A model generated the notes under the pieces. That model ran no database searches. It was not told where the DNA came from and worked only from the letters and a program-made list of their open reading frames with translations. Position numbers and translations under genes: made by a program. Below are positions 56,381 through 64,000 of a stretch of 64,000 bases of DNA, piece after piece. Position 1 is the first letter of the stretch. Every line of letters begins with the position of its first letter. The stretch is from Gracilibacillus ureilyticus (lineage in GTDB: Bacteria > Bacillota > Bacilli > Bacillales > Amphibacillaceae): positions 50,195 through 114,194 of the forward strand of contig NZ_FOGL01000017.1 of assembly GCF_900111195.1 (NCBI RefSeq), given 5' to 3'.

Positions 56381-58633
56381 TTACATAGATTCATGGAATG
56401 TACGATTAATAACATCAATTTGCTGTTCTCTAGTTAACTTGATAAAGTTCACTGCATAACCTGAAACGCGAATGGTAAGCTGTGGATACTTTTCAGGATG
56501 ATCCATGGCATCCATCAGTGTTTCCCTTTCAAATACATTGATATTTAGATGATGACCCCTTTTTATGGCATATCCATCTAGTAAACCGACTAAGTTACTG
56601 ACTCGAACTTCCTCTTCTTTTCCTAATGCTTTCGGTACAATGGAGAAGGTATTCGAAATTCCATCTAATGCATATTCATATGGCAGCTTTGCAACAGAAC
56701 TTAATGATGCAAGTGATCCTTTTGTATCCCGGCCATGAAGTGGATTTGCTCCTGGTGCAAAAGGCTCTCCGGCTTTTCTTCCGTCAGGAGTGTTTCCGGT
56801 TTTCTTTCCGTATACTACATTTGAAGTAATGGTTAAAATAGACTGTGTTGGTGTAGCATTCCGGTAAGTTTTATGTTTGGCAATTTTATTCATAAATGTT
56901 TTTACAAGGTCTTTTGCAAGCATATCAACTCTGTCATCGTTGTTACCGTATTTCGGATAATCACCTTCGATTTCATAATCGACTGCTAGGCCATCTTTGT
57001 CACGGATTACTTTAACTTTGCTGTGTTTAATGGCACTTAATGAATCAGCTACAACGGATAATCCCGCAATACCGCAAGCCATTGTTCGGAAAACTTCTCT
57101 GTCATGTAAAGCCATTTCAATGCGTTCATAGCTATATTTATCATGCATATAGTGAATGACATTTAATGTATTGACATAAAGTCCTGCCAGCCAATCCATC
57201 ATTTTGTCGTACTTTTCCATTACTTCCTCAAAATCTAAATATTCTGATGTTACCGGTTTATTAGAGGGACCTACTTGTATTTTCAGTTTCTCATCAATTC
57301 CCCCGTTGATGGCGTATAATAAAGCTTTTGCTAGGTTGGCTCTTGCACCAAAAAACTGCATCTGTTTTCCGATTCTCATTGCCGATACACAACAGGCGAT
57401 ACCATAATCATCACCATATTCTTCCCGCATTAAATCATCATTCTCATACTGAATCGAACTGCTTAAAATAGACATTTTTGCACAGAATTTTTTGAATGCC
57501 GTTGGTAATTTTGTTGACCATAATACAGTTAAATTCGGTTCAGGTGCTGGTCCTAAATTCACTAATGTGTGCAGAAAACGGAAAGAGTTCTTTGTTACTA
57601 AAGGTTTACCTTCCAACGATATACCGCCAATGGACTCAGTTACCCATGTAGGATCACCACTGAATAATTCATTGTAATCAGGTGTTCTCGCGAATTTAAC
57701 TAATCGTAATTTCATGACAAAATGGTCAATTAGTTCCTGTGCTTCCACTTCGGTTAAAACGCCTTCATTCAGGTCTCTTTGGATATAAATATCCAGGAAA
57801 GTCGATACTCTTCCTAAACTCATTGCCGCTCCATTTTGCTCTTTAATTGCTGCAAGGTAAGCAAGATAAAGCCATTGTACCGCTTCCTGTGCATTAACGG
57901 CAGGTCTGGATAAATCAAATCCATAGATATTTCCTAATTGTTTTAACTCTCCTAATGCTCTGATTTGCTCAGCCAATTCTTCCCGGTCGCGGATGACTTC
58001 TTCTGACATGATACCATTGCCGCCGATAAGGCTTGCTTGCTCTTTTTTATCCTCGATTAAGCGGTCCACACCATAGAGAGCAACACGTCTGTAATCTCCA
58101 ATAATCCGGCCTCTCCCATATGCATCTGGCAACCCTGTTACAATACCTGCTTTTCTGGCTAACAGCATTTCTTTTGAATATGCATCGAACACGCCTTGAT
58201 TATGTGTCTTCCGGTAATCTGTGAAAATTTTCACAAGATTGTCGTCAACTTTATATCCGTAAGACTCTGCAGCTGCTACCGCCATTCTTATTCCACCAAA
58301 AGGCTGCAAGGAACGTTTAAAAGGTTCATCTGTTTGTACACCGACTATTTTTTCCTTTGTCTTGTCTAAATACCCGGCATCATGAGAGGTAATTGTAGAG
58401 ACAATCGCTGTATCCAGATCATAAACACCGCCATTTTCCTGCTCTTCCTTCGTTAAGTTCATCACTTGTTTCCACAATTCCAGTGTAGCATCTGTAGCAT
58501 CTGCTAAAAATTGCTCATCTCCTTCATATAAAGTGTAGTTTCTTAGAATAAAGTCCCTGACATTTACTTCTTCTTGCCATCTTCCAGTTAAAAACCCTTT
58601 CCAGCCTGATTTGATCTCTTCTGCAATTTTCAT
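56381..58633 (-). CDS. pflB: Formate C-acetyltransferase (pyruvate formate-lyase)
   Basis: 750-aa glycyl radical enzyme converting pyruvate and CoA to formate and acetyl-CoA in anaerobic growth. The catalytic adjacent cysteines are in GIACCVSAM (around residue 410) and the glycyl radical in RVSGYAVNF at Gly725, near the C-terminus. ATG at 58633 follows GGAGGC seven bases upstream. Transcribed divergently from the adhE side, with a redox-operator-like box upstream of its promoter. Confidence 0.97.
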   Translation of the reverse strand: MKIAEEIKSGWKGFLTGRWQEEVNVRDFILRNYTLYEGDEQFLADATDATLELWKQVMNLTKEEQENGGVYDLDTAIVSTITSHDAGYLDKTKEKIVGVQTDEPFKRSLQPFGGIRMAVAAAESYGYKVDDNLVKIFTDYRKTHNQGVFDAYSKEMLLARKAGIVTGLPDAYGRGRIIGDYRRVALYGVDRLIEDKKEQASLIGGNGIMSEEVIRDREELAEQIRALGELKQLGNIYGFDLSRPAVNAQEAVQWLYLAYLAAIKEQNGAAMSLGRVSTFLDIYIQRDLNEGVLTEVEAQELIDHFVMKLRLVKFARTPDYNELFSGDPTWVTESIGGISLEGKPLVTKNSFRFLHTLVNLGPAPEPNLTVLWSTKLPTAFKKFCAKMSILSSSIQYENDDLMREEYGDDYGIACCVSAMRIGKQMQFFGARANLAKALLYAINGGIDEKLKIQVGPSNKPVTSEYLDFEEVMEKYDKMMDWLAGLYVNTLNVIHYMHDKYSYERIEMALHDREVFRTMACGIAGLSVVADSLSAIKHSKVKVIRDKDGLAVDYEIEGDYPKYGNNDDRVDMLAKDLVKTFMNKIAKHKTYRNATPTQSILTITSNVVYGKKTGNTPDGRKAGEPFAPGANPLHGRDTKGSLASLSSVAKLPYEYALDGISNTFSIVPKALGKEEEVRVSNLVGLLDGYAIKRGHHLNINVFERETLMDAMDHPEKYPQLTIRVSGYAVNFIKLTREQQIDVINRTFHESM

Positions 58634-58684
58634 GAAAATTGCCTCCTTTTAAGTTTGCTCAGTAATGATCAATATCTCTACTTA

Positions 58685-58713
58685 AGTATAGTTCAAAGTT
58701 AAGATGTTGTCAT
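58685..58713 (-). promoter_or_regulatory. Sigma-A promoter for pflBA
   Basis: On the minus strand ATGACA (plus 58708-58713), a 17-base spacer and TATACT (plus 58685-58690). A redox box (58712-58729) sits directly upstream, centred about 42 bases before the expected start, the position of a class II activator. Confidence 0.7.
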
Positions 58714-58729
58714 GTGAAATATTGAACAA
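58712..58729. promoter_or_regulatory. Degenerate Fnr/Rex-like box upstream of pflB
   Basis: ATGTGAAATATTGAACAA has a good left half of the Rex consensus TTGTGAA-N4-TTCACAA, and two mismatches in the right half. It shares TGTGAA and the AATATT core with the box at 59190-59207. Confidence 0.55.
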
Positions 58730-58841
58730 ATACAATTATTTTATTTCTGTATTCATAGAATGGACACATTTTATTATTCGGTATTTATATGATGAGGAGT
58801 GATATATTTATAATGAAGAGAATGATAATTCTAATCATCAA

Positions 58842-58859
58842 TTGTGAAATAGTTCACAA
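58842..58859. promoter_or_regulatory. Perfect Rex/Fnr operator upstream of adhE operon
   Basis: TTGTGAAATAGTTCACAA is an exact match to the Rex consensus TTGTGAA-N4-TTCACAA and also to the Fnr pattern TGTGA-N6-TCACA. It ends two bases before a consensus TTGACA (58862-58867), so a bound Rex would block RNA polymerase. Rex releases DNA at high NADH/NAD, matching fermentation genes. Confidence 0.88.
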
Positions 58860-58935
58860 ATTTGACAAGGACTTTTTCACTTTTATCTGCTATGCTATAT
58901 GTGTAGAGGAATTAAAGGAAAAGGAGGTAATACGG

Positions 58936-59187
58936 ATGATCTTTTATGAGTGGATTGATTTTAAAACAGATACCAATTTTTATACAAAGGAGACTTTTGA
59001 AGAAACGGTTAATGATACGTTTGAAGCGCTGCTGTTTGAAAATGGGAAGGACTATCCAGCTATTGTCTGGACAAGAAACTATGTTATTTTACTGAAACCT
59101 TCCACACGTATGTATCAGGACATCACCTTCCATAAAATAGCACGTCATCCAGCCGCAGAGGAAGAGAGGATGCATTTTGTTAGTTAA
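58936..59187 (+). CDS. Small protein of unknown function before adhE
   Basis: 83-aa soluble protein, ATG 58936 behind AAGGAGG. It has no signal peptide or known motif; the sequence is mixed with many acidic and aromatic residues (MIFYEWIDFKTDTNFY start). A longer frame from 58789 would run through the operator and promoter and is rejected. It lies 38 bases before adhE, downstream of the operator, so it should be made under the same redox control as adhE. A regulatory or accessory role with AdhE or PflB is only a guess. Confidence 0.65.
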   Translation: MIFYEWIDFKTDTNFYTKETFEETVNDTFEALLFENGKDYPAIVWTRNYVILLKPSTRMYQDITFHKIARHPAAEEERMHFVS

Positions 59188-59189
59188 GT

Positions 59190-59207
59190 ATGCTCAATAT
59201 TTCACAA
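59190..59207. promoter_or_regulatory. Half-conserved redox box just before adhE
   Basis: ATGCTCAATATTTCACAA has a perfect right half TTCACAA and a poor left half. It lies between the small gene and adhE, 19 bases before the ATG, and overlaps the space before AGGAGG. A weaker operator or a decayed one. Confidence 0.4.
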
Positions 59208-59225
59208 ACTTAGGAGGTCTTAAAG

Positions 59226-61823
59226 ATGAGTACACCTACAATGAAAAAGCAGGTAAATGTGCAAGCTCAAATTGATCAGAAGGTTGAACAAGGCAAACAG
59301 GCTTTAGCTCATATGAAGGAATTGGACCAGGAAGCAATTAATGAGATTATTAAGCAGATGGCACTTGCAGGATTAGATGCGCATATGCCTTTAGCTAAAA
59401 TGGCAGTTGAGGAAACAAAACGGGGAGTATATGAAGACAAAATCATCAAAAATATTTTTTCAACAGAATATATTTATCATAATATCAAGTATGATAAAAC
59501 AGTTGGGATTATTAATGAGGATCCGCATTCTGGAGTGATAGAAGTCGCTGAACCAATTGGTGTCATTGCTGGAGTAACACCTGTAACAAATCCAACATCT
59601 ACCACAATGTTTAAAAGCTTAATTGCAATCAAAACCGGTAATCCAATCATATTTGCTTTTCACCCATCTGCACAAAAATCCAGTGCAGAGGCTGCGAGAA
59701 TATTATATGAAGCGGCTGTTAAAGCTGGGGCTCCGAATCACTGTATTCAATGGATCGAACAACCAAGTTTAGAAGCAACTCAGGCCCTGATGACTCATAA
59801 GGATATTGCACTTATTTTAGCAACAGGCGGAGCAGGCATGGTGAAGGCTGCTTACAGTTCTGGAAAACCAGCCTTAGGTGTTGGCCCAGGAAATGTACCT
59901 TGTTATATTGAAAAAACGGCTGAGATTAAACGATCAGTTAATGATCTGATTTTATCTAAAACGTTTGATAATGGAATGATCTGTGCGTCTGAACAGGCAG
60001 TAATTATTGACAAAGATATTTATCAGGCAGTGAAAAAGGAAATGCTTGATAATTCTTGTTACTTTTTGACAGAAGAAGAGAAAAAGAAATTAGAAAAAAT
60101 CGCAATCAATGAACAAGCTTGTGCAGTTAATGCTGATATTGTTGGAAAGAGTCCTGTGATGATTGCGAAAATGGCCGGAATCCAAGTGCCTGAAAATACA
60201 AAAATACTTGTAGCAGAATTAAAAGAGGTTGGACCGCAAGAACCGCTTTCCCGTGAGAAGTTAAGCCCCATCCTTGCTTGCTATAAGGTAACGGATTATA
60301 AAGATGGTATGAAACGATGTGAAGAAATGCTCGAATTTGGCGGTCTTGGACATTCTGCCGTAATTCATTCTAATGACCAGGAGATTATTAAAGCGTTCGG
60401 CAGACAATTAAAGGCAGGCCGGATTATTGTAAATACTCCATCTTCCCAGGGGGCTATTGGTGACATCTATAATGCGTATCTACCGTCATTAACATTAGGC
60501 TGCGGTTCTTATGGAGGGAACTCTGTATCAACCAATGTTGGTGCCATCCATTTAATCAATACAAAGAAAATTGCCAAAAGGAATGTTAATATGCAATGGT
60601 TCAAAGTTCCGCCAAAAGTATATTTCGAAAAAAATTCCGTTCAATATTTAGCAAAAATGCCAAATATCACAAAAGCTTTTATTGTGACAGACCAAATGAT
60701 GAAAGACTTAGGATATGTTGACAAAATTCTCTACTATTTAAGAAAAAGACCGGATTATGTACATTGTGAAATTTTTACAGAGGTAGAGCCTGATCCGTCT
60801 AAAGAAACAGTAATGCGCGGTGCGGAAAAAATGAAGAAATTTAAACCAGATGTTATTATTGCTCTTGGTGGAGGTTCTGCGATGGATGCTGCTAAGGGAA
60901 TGTGGTTATTTTATGAGCATCCGGAAACAGACTTTGACGGATTAAAACAGAAATTTTTGGATATCCGCAAAAGAATTTATAAATATCCGAAACTTGGTAA
61001 AGATGCTCAGTTTGTTGCGATACCGACAACATCCGGTACAGGATCAGAGGTTACTTCTTTCTCTGTTATTACAGACAAAGAGAACAATATTAAGTATCCT
61101 TTAGCAGATTATGAACTAACACCAGATGTGGCTATTATTGATCCGCAGTTTGTGATGACAGTACCTCCAGCAGTTACTGCAGATACCGGTATGGATGTAT
61201 TAACACATGCAATTGAAGCATATGTTTCAAATATGGCTAATGATTATACAGACGGATTGGCGATCAAAGCAATCCAATTAGTTTTCGAATATTTACCAAT
61301 TGCTTATAAAGATGGTAAGAATGAAAAGGCGAGAGAGAAAATGCATAATGCATCTACGATCGCTGGTATGGCTTTTGCCAATGCGTTCCTTGGTATTAAC
61401 CACAGTTTAGCACATAAACTGGGAGCTGCATTTAATATTGCACATGGTCGTTCTAATGCCATTCTTTTGCCGCATGTTATCAGATATAATGCGAAAAAAC
61501 CAACAAAATTTGTTTCATTTCCTAAGTATGAATACTTTGTCGCTGATGAGCGCTATGCAGAAATAGCGAAAGTACTGGGGTTGCCAGCACGTACAACTGC
61601 CGAAGGTGTGGAAAGCTTAGCTAAGGCTGTAGCAGATCTAGCGAAGCAGCTGAATATCCCAATGAGTATTGAAGCAAATGGGATAAATAAAGAAATGTTT
61701 ATGAAACAGGTGGATCAATTAGCTGATAAGGCATTCGAAGATCAATGTACAACTGCTAATCCTAAACTGCCGTTAGTAACCGAATTAAAACAGATCTATC
61801 TTGACGCATTTAAAGGAATATAA
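59226..61823 (+). CDS. adhE: Bifunctional acetaldehyde-CoA / alcohol dehydrogenase
   Basis: 865-aa fermentative enzyme reducing acetyl-CoA to ethanol with two NADH. The N-terminal aldehyde dehydrogenase domain (about 1-440) has the catalytic Cys in NGMICASEQAV and a Gly-rich NAD region (GGAGMVKAAYSSGKPA). The C-terminal iron-dependent alcohol dehydrogenase (about 450-865) has GGGSAMDAAK, and metal ligands in DTGMDVLTHAIEAYVS and HSLAHKLGAAF. ATG 59226 follows AGGAGG. Works with PflB for mixed-acid/ethanol fermentation. Confidence 0.97.
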   Translation: MSTPTMKKQVNVQAQIDQKVEQGKQALAHMKELDQEAINEIIKQMALAGLDAHMPLAKMAVEETKRGVYEDKIIKNIFSTEYIYHNIKYDKTVGIINEDPHSGVIEVAEPIGVIAGVTPVTNPTSTTMFKSLIAIKTGNPIIFAFHPSAQKSSAEAARILYEAAVKAGAPNHCIQWIEQPSLEATQALMTHKDIALILATGGAGMVKAAYSSGKPALGVGPGNVPCYIEKTAEIKRSVNDLILSKTFDNGMICASEQAVIIDKDIYQAVKKEMLDNSCYFLTEEEKKKLEKIAINEQACAVNADIVGKSPVMIAKMAGIQVPENTKILVAELKEVGPQEPLSREKLSPILACYKVTDYKDGMKRCEEMLEFGGLGHSAVIHSNDQEIIKAFGRQLKAGRIIVNTPSSQGAIGDIYNAYLPSLTLGCGSYGGNSVSTNVGAIHLINTKKIAKRNVNMQWFKVPPKVYFEKNSVQYLAKMPNITKAFIVTDQMMKDLGYVDKILYYLRKRPDYVHCEIFTEVEPDPSKETVMRGAEKMKKFKPDVIIALGGGSAMDAAKGMWLFYEHPETDFDGLKQKFLDIRKRIYKYPKLGKDAQFVAIPTTSGTGSEVTSFSVITDKENNIKYPLADYELTPDVAIIDPQFVMTVPPAVTADTGMDVLTHAIEAYVSNMANDYTDGLAIKAIQLVFEYLPIAYKDGKNEKAREKMHNASTIAGMAFANAFLGINHSLAHKLGAAFNIAHGRSNAILLPHVIRYNAKKPTKFVSFPKYEYFVADERYAEIAKVLGLPARTTAEGVESLAKAVADLAKQLNIPMSIEANGINKEMFMKQVDQLADKAFEDQCTTANPKLPLVTELKQIYLDAFKGI

Positions 61824-61832
61824 AACTTGCAC

Positions 61833-61867
61833 AAAACCTGTTTCCGGTATAGAGACAGGTTTTTTTA
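61833..61867 (+). terminator. Intrinsic terminator after adhE
   Basis: AAACCTGT pairs with ACAGGTTT over a 13-base loop, followed by more T. Confidence 0.85.
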
Positions 61868-62008
61868 TTGAATGAGGTTATATATTCAGTTTTCGTTTAG
61901 AAAAAAAGAAAAGAATGGGTTTATATGTTAGAATTGAGATGAAATGGATTATTTTATTAATTACTATGGAACGCGCTCAAATAATATTTTCTATTAAAGG
62001 AGGAGATG

Positions 62009-62305
62009 ATGAAACTTCCAATCTGCCCGAAATGCAACAGACAATTTACATGGAGAGAAGTTAATAAAGATACTTCCTTTTTATTATGGCGCCCGAAGTT
62101 AGAATGCCGAAACTGTGAGGGAGTGTTTAAGTTAACGATCCGATCATATGTGTTAGCATCAGTAGTAAGGATTCTTCCTGTGCTGGTTCTCGCTGTCCTG
62201 ATGAATTATGAACAATTATCCAAATTCCCAGCATTGTTGATTTTTCTTCTGTTATTAGGCTTTATTATTTATATGGAACCGTATTTAGCAAAAATAAAGA
62301 CTTAA
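62009..62305 (+). CDS. Small zinc-ribbon membrane protein, CxxC-20-CxxC type
   Basis: 98-aa protein. N-terminal CPKC and CRNC motifs about 20 residues apart (TIGR04104 cxxc_20_cxxc pattern) form a zinc ribbon, then two hydrophobic helices (about 45-65 and 72-92) anchor it. Function unknown. ATG 62009 (the second Met of MM) is well placed after AAAGGAGGAG; ATG 62006 is equal in frame. Confidence 0.75.
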   Translation: MKLPICPKCNRQFTWREVNKDTSFLLWRPKLECRNCEGVFKLTIRSYVLASVVRILPVLVLAVLMNYEQLSKFPALLIFLLLLGFIIYMEPYLAKIKT

Positions 62306-62322
62306 TATTATTGCTTACTCTA

Positions 62323-62350
62323 TTGCAATTTTTAAAAGAATGGATATAAT
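62323..62350 (+). promoter_or_regulatory. Sigma-A promoter for argS
   Basis: TTGCAA at 62323-62328, a 16-base spacer and TATAAT at 62345-62350. Confidence 0.75.
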
Positions 62351-62356
62351 AAGAAA

Positions 62357-62610
62357 CAATATAATTTTAACATCGATGACAAAGAGAGTAGTTATTTGTT
62401 CGGAAAACAGCGAGTCAGGAATGGTGGGAGCTTGACCAAGTGACAAATAATGAAACGCACTTTGTAGATGTTTAAACCTGAACAGAAGTAGGGTAAGCCG
62501 GGGGCAGCCCCGTTATCAATGATAGTGGTTTTTTTAAACAAGTAGAGTGGTACCGCGGGCTAATGTTACCCCCGTCTCTTTTCATATGGAAAGAGACGGG
62601 GGTTATTTTA
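62357..62610 (+). promoter_or_regulatory. Arg T-box leader of argS
   Basis: T-box core GAGTGGTACCGCGG at 62545-62558. The terminator is ACCCCCGTCTCTTT pairing with AAAGAGACGGGGGT (62568-62610), a very strong stem, then TATTTTA. The specifier is CGC at 62456-62458, followed by AC as in the Thr and Phe leaders, which makes this an arginine T-box. All key parts look intact even though the gene it controls is broken. Confidence 0.93.
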
Positions 62611-62629
62611 TATATAAAGGAGAATGGAA

Positions 62630-63648
62630 ATGGATTATAAAAGTATTTTTGCTGAAATTTGCATGAACACCTAAATGGTATGTTGGAAAAAATTGAGCTG
62701 GAAGAAATGATTGAAAAACCAAAATACGAAAATATGGGGGATTTAGCTTTTCCTTGTTTCACATTGGCAAAGATATACCGCAATTCCCCTCAGGATATTG
62801 CTCTCGAATTGAAACAAAAAATAAAAATACCTGAGTTATTTGAACATGTGGAAGCAGTAAATGGCTACGTTAATGCCTTTCTTAGTAAATCAACAGTTTC
62901 AACAACTATAGTTAATGAAATTATCAATAAAAAAGAGAGTTATGGGGATCTGAATATTGGTAATAATCAAGTCATGACGTTCGATTTTTCATCTCCGAAT
63001 ATTGCAAAACCTTTTTCTATGGGCCATTTGCGTTCAACCGTAATTGGCAATGCTTTAGCACTTATTGCAGAAAAATGTGGTTATAAAGCAGTAAGAATTA
63101 ATCATCTCGGTGACTGGGGAACACAATTTGGTAAGTTAATCACTGCCTATAAGAAATGGGGCGATGAGAGAAATGTTAAGGATAATCCAATAAAAGAATT
63201 ACTAAAATTATATATTCTGTTTCATGAAAAAGCAGAACAGAATGAATTATTAAATGATCAGGGAAGAGAGTGGTTTAAACGATTAGAAGACGGCGATCCG
63301 GAAGCATTACACCTTTGGTCATGGTTTAGAGAGGAATCCTTGAAAGAATTTTCTAAAGTATATGATCTGCTTGGCGTAAAATTTGATTCATTTGATGGAG
63401 AAGCTTTTTATAATGATAAAATGGACAAAGTTGTGGAATTACTTGAGGAGAAACATTTATTAAAAGAATCAGAAGGGGCCAAAATAGTTGAGACAGATGG
63501 TAACTTACCTCCATGTCTGATTCAGAAAAAAGATGGAACAACTTTATATGCAACCAGAGATCTGGCTGCAGCAATTTATCGTCGTGAAAAGTACCATTTC
63601 GCTAAGTCAATCTATGTGGTTGGACATGAACAGTCACTCCATTTTAAC
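62630..63648 (+). pseudogene. argS: argS, arginine-tRNA ligase, frameshifted and interrupted
   Basis: The start ATG 62630 (AAAGGAGA upstream) gives MDYKSIFAEI, then the frame ends at a TAA after 14 codons. One extra T near 62657-62660 (AATTT to AATTTT) would join it to the frame that reads LHEHLNGMLEKIE onward, the expected ArgS N-domain. The body has the class I HIGH element (SPNIAKPFSMGHLRST), the GDWGTQFG block and YVVGHEQSLHFN. There homology stops, at 63648, where an IS element begins. The KMSK region and the anticodon-binding domain are missing from this side. No functional product is expected; a low-level TTG start at 62659 is possible. Confidence 0.92.
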
Positions 63649-63744
63649 GAACTTCCGACAGAAGTCTCCCTCTTCAAGCGTGTGAAGTCCGTAGTCCAAC
63701 GGTAAGGGGGAGATGAATGTCGGTTGGGAGATATCCCAAAGGAG

Positions 63745-63773
63745 TTGTTTTTATCGAACTTATGTTCTATAAT
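63745..63773 (+). promoter_or_regulatory. Promoter of tnpB
   Basis: TTGTTT at 63745-63750, a 17-base spacer and TATAAT at 63768-63773, 27 bases before the tnpB start. Confidence 0.7.
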
Positions 63774-63800
63774 GAGGGTGAGAAAGGGAGGTGATTGGAT

Positions 63801-64000
63801 GTGACGAAACTTAACAAGGCATATAAGTTTCGATTGTATCCAACGGAGGAACAGGCTTTGTTGATGCATAAAACCTTTGGTTGTGTTCGCTTTGTCTATA
63901 ACAAAATGTTAGCGGAACGGAAAGCAATGTATGACAACCTAAAAGATGATAAAGAAGCTTTAAAGAAAGTGAAGCATCCTACTCCTGCCAAATACAAACA
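63801..64000 (+). CDS. tnpB: RNA-guided endonuclease TnpB, N-terminal part (3' end outside)
   Basis: GTG 63801, behind GGGAGGTGATT, opens a frame that runs to the window end (66 codons). The N-terminus reads TKLNKAYKFRLYPTEEQ and then a KTFGCVRFVYNKMLAER helix region, the typical TnpB/OrfB beginning. The RuvC domain, zinc ribbon and the guide omega RNA at the element's right end are outside. In IS605 elements TnpB cuts the empty donor site guided by that RNA, helping the element persist. Confidence 0.9.
   Translation, partial: MTKLNKAYKFRLYPTEEQALLMHKTFGCVRFVYNKMLAERKAMYDNLKDDKEALKKVKHPTPAKYK

Larger units (their letters stand above)
63649..64000 (+). mobile_element. IS605-superfamily tnpB element, left end (continues outside)
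   Basis: The element starts directly after TTTAAC (63643-63648) inside argS, the known target of IS605-type single-strand transposases. Its left end contains the hairpin CTTCA-agcgtg-TGAAG and further G/C-rich inverted bases before tnpB. There is no tnpA frame in the visible part, so it is a tnpB-only (IS1341-like) element or has tnpA further on. It is in the same orientation as argS. Confidence 0.88.

Noticed and set aside
58789..58935. Start of the small adhE-operon gene at 58789
   Set aside because: It would place coding sequence over the Rex/Fnr operator and promoter; ATG 58936 has AAGGAGG.
63612..63869. 85-aa minus-strand frame at the IS junction
   Set aside because: It spans the argS/IS boundary antisense to both and has no family signature.

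Overview
The window is about 64 kb of low-GC Firmicutes chromosome. The coding style (AGGAGG ribosome sites, many TTG/GTG starts), the sporulation genes (sspI, ytaF, ytxC) and the gene order shared with Bacillus subtilis (polA-mutM-ytaF-coaE, speD-nrdR-dnaB-dnaI, ytxC-thrS, infC-rpmI-rplT-ysdA-ysdB-ysdC, sspI-ysgA-pheST-rnhC-zapA-yshB-polX-mutS2-yshE-trxA? -uvrC-yslB-sdhCAB) point to an endospore-forming Bacillaceae. An Oceanobacillus/Virgibacillus-like genus is my inference and was not tested.

Layout. 1-39.6 kb is a conserved housekeeping backbone: DNA replication and repair (polA 3' end, mutM, dnaB, dnaI, polX, mutS2, uvrC, rnhC), translation (thrS, infC-rpmI-rplT, pheST), CoA and polyamine synthesis (coaE, speD), NrdR, thioredoxin and succinate dehydrogenase. 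Departures from B. subtilis order are the absence of gapB next to speD, a secreted GH43 arabinanase-like enzyme with its own regulatory region, and an antisense-oriented lytic transglycosylase. 39.7-55.5 kb is accessory: a Yip1-TPR membrane protein, a HAD phosphatase, a PAS-STAS protein, an acidic unknown, an HPr-like protein without the catalytic His, a serine hydrolase, VOC and DUF1835 proteins, an AraC-GyrI regulator, a 52-bp tandem repeat array, a two-subunit ABC exporter, GNAT, NUDIX, an acidic unknown and an S41 peptidase. 55.5-61.9 kb is a fermentation locus: pflB-pflA leftward and an 83-aa protein plus adhE rightward, with a perfect Rex/Fnr-type operator between them. 62.3-64 kb holds an Arg T-box and an argS that is broken twice: a one-base frameshift near its start and an IS605-type (tnpB) element that interrupts it and runs off the window.

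Regulation visible in the DNA: three T-box leaders with specifier codons ACC (thrS), TTC (pheST) and CGC (argS), each followed by AC; an L20-type leader with a terminator before infC, which starts at ATT; good sigma-A promoters before speD, thrS, infC, pheS, sdhC, argS, tnpB, pflB and the ABC pair; and many intrinsic terminators.

I found no CRISPR array, rRNA, tRNA, prophage or obvious new defence system. The observations most worth checking are the doubly damaged argS with its tnpB insertion, the 52-bp tandem array, the redox operators around pfl/adhE with the small unknown protein, the His-less HPr paralog and the arabinanase operator pair.
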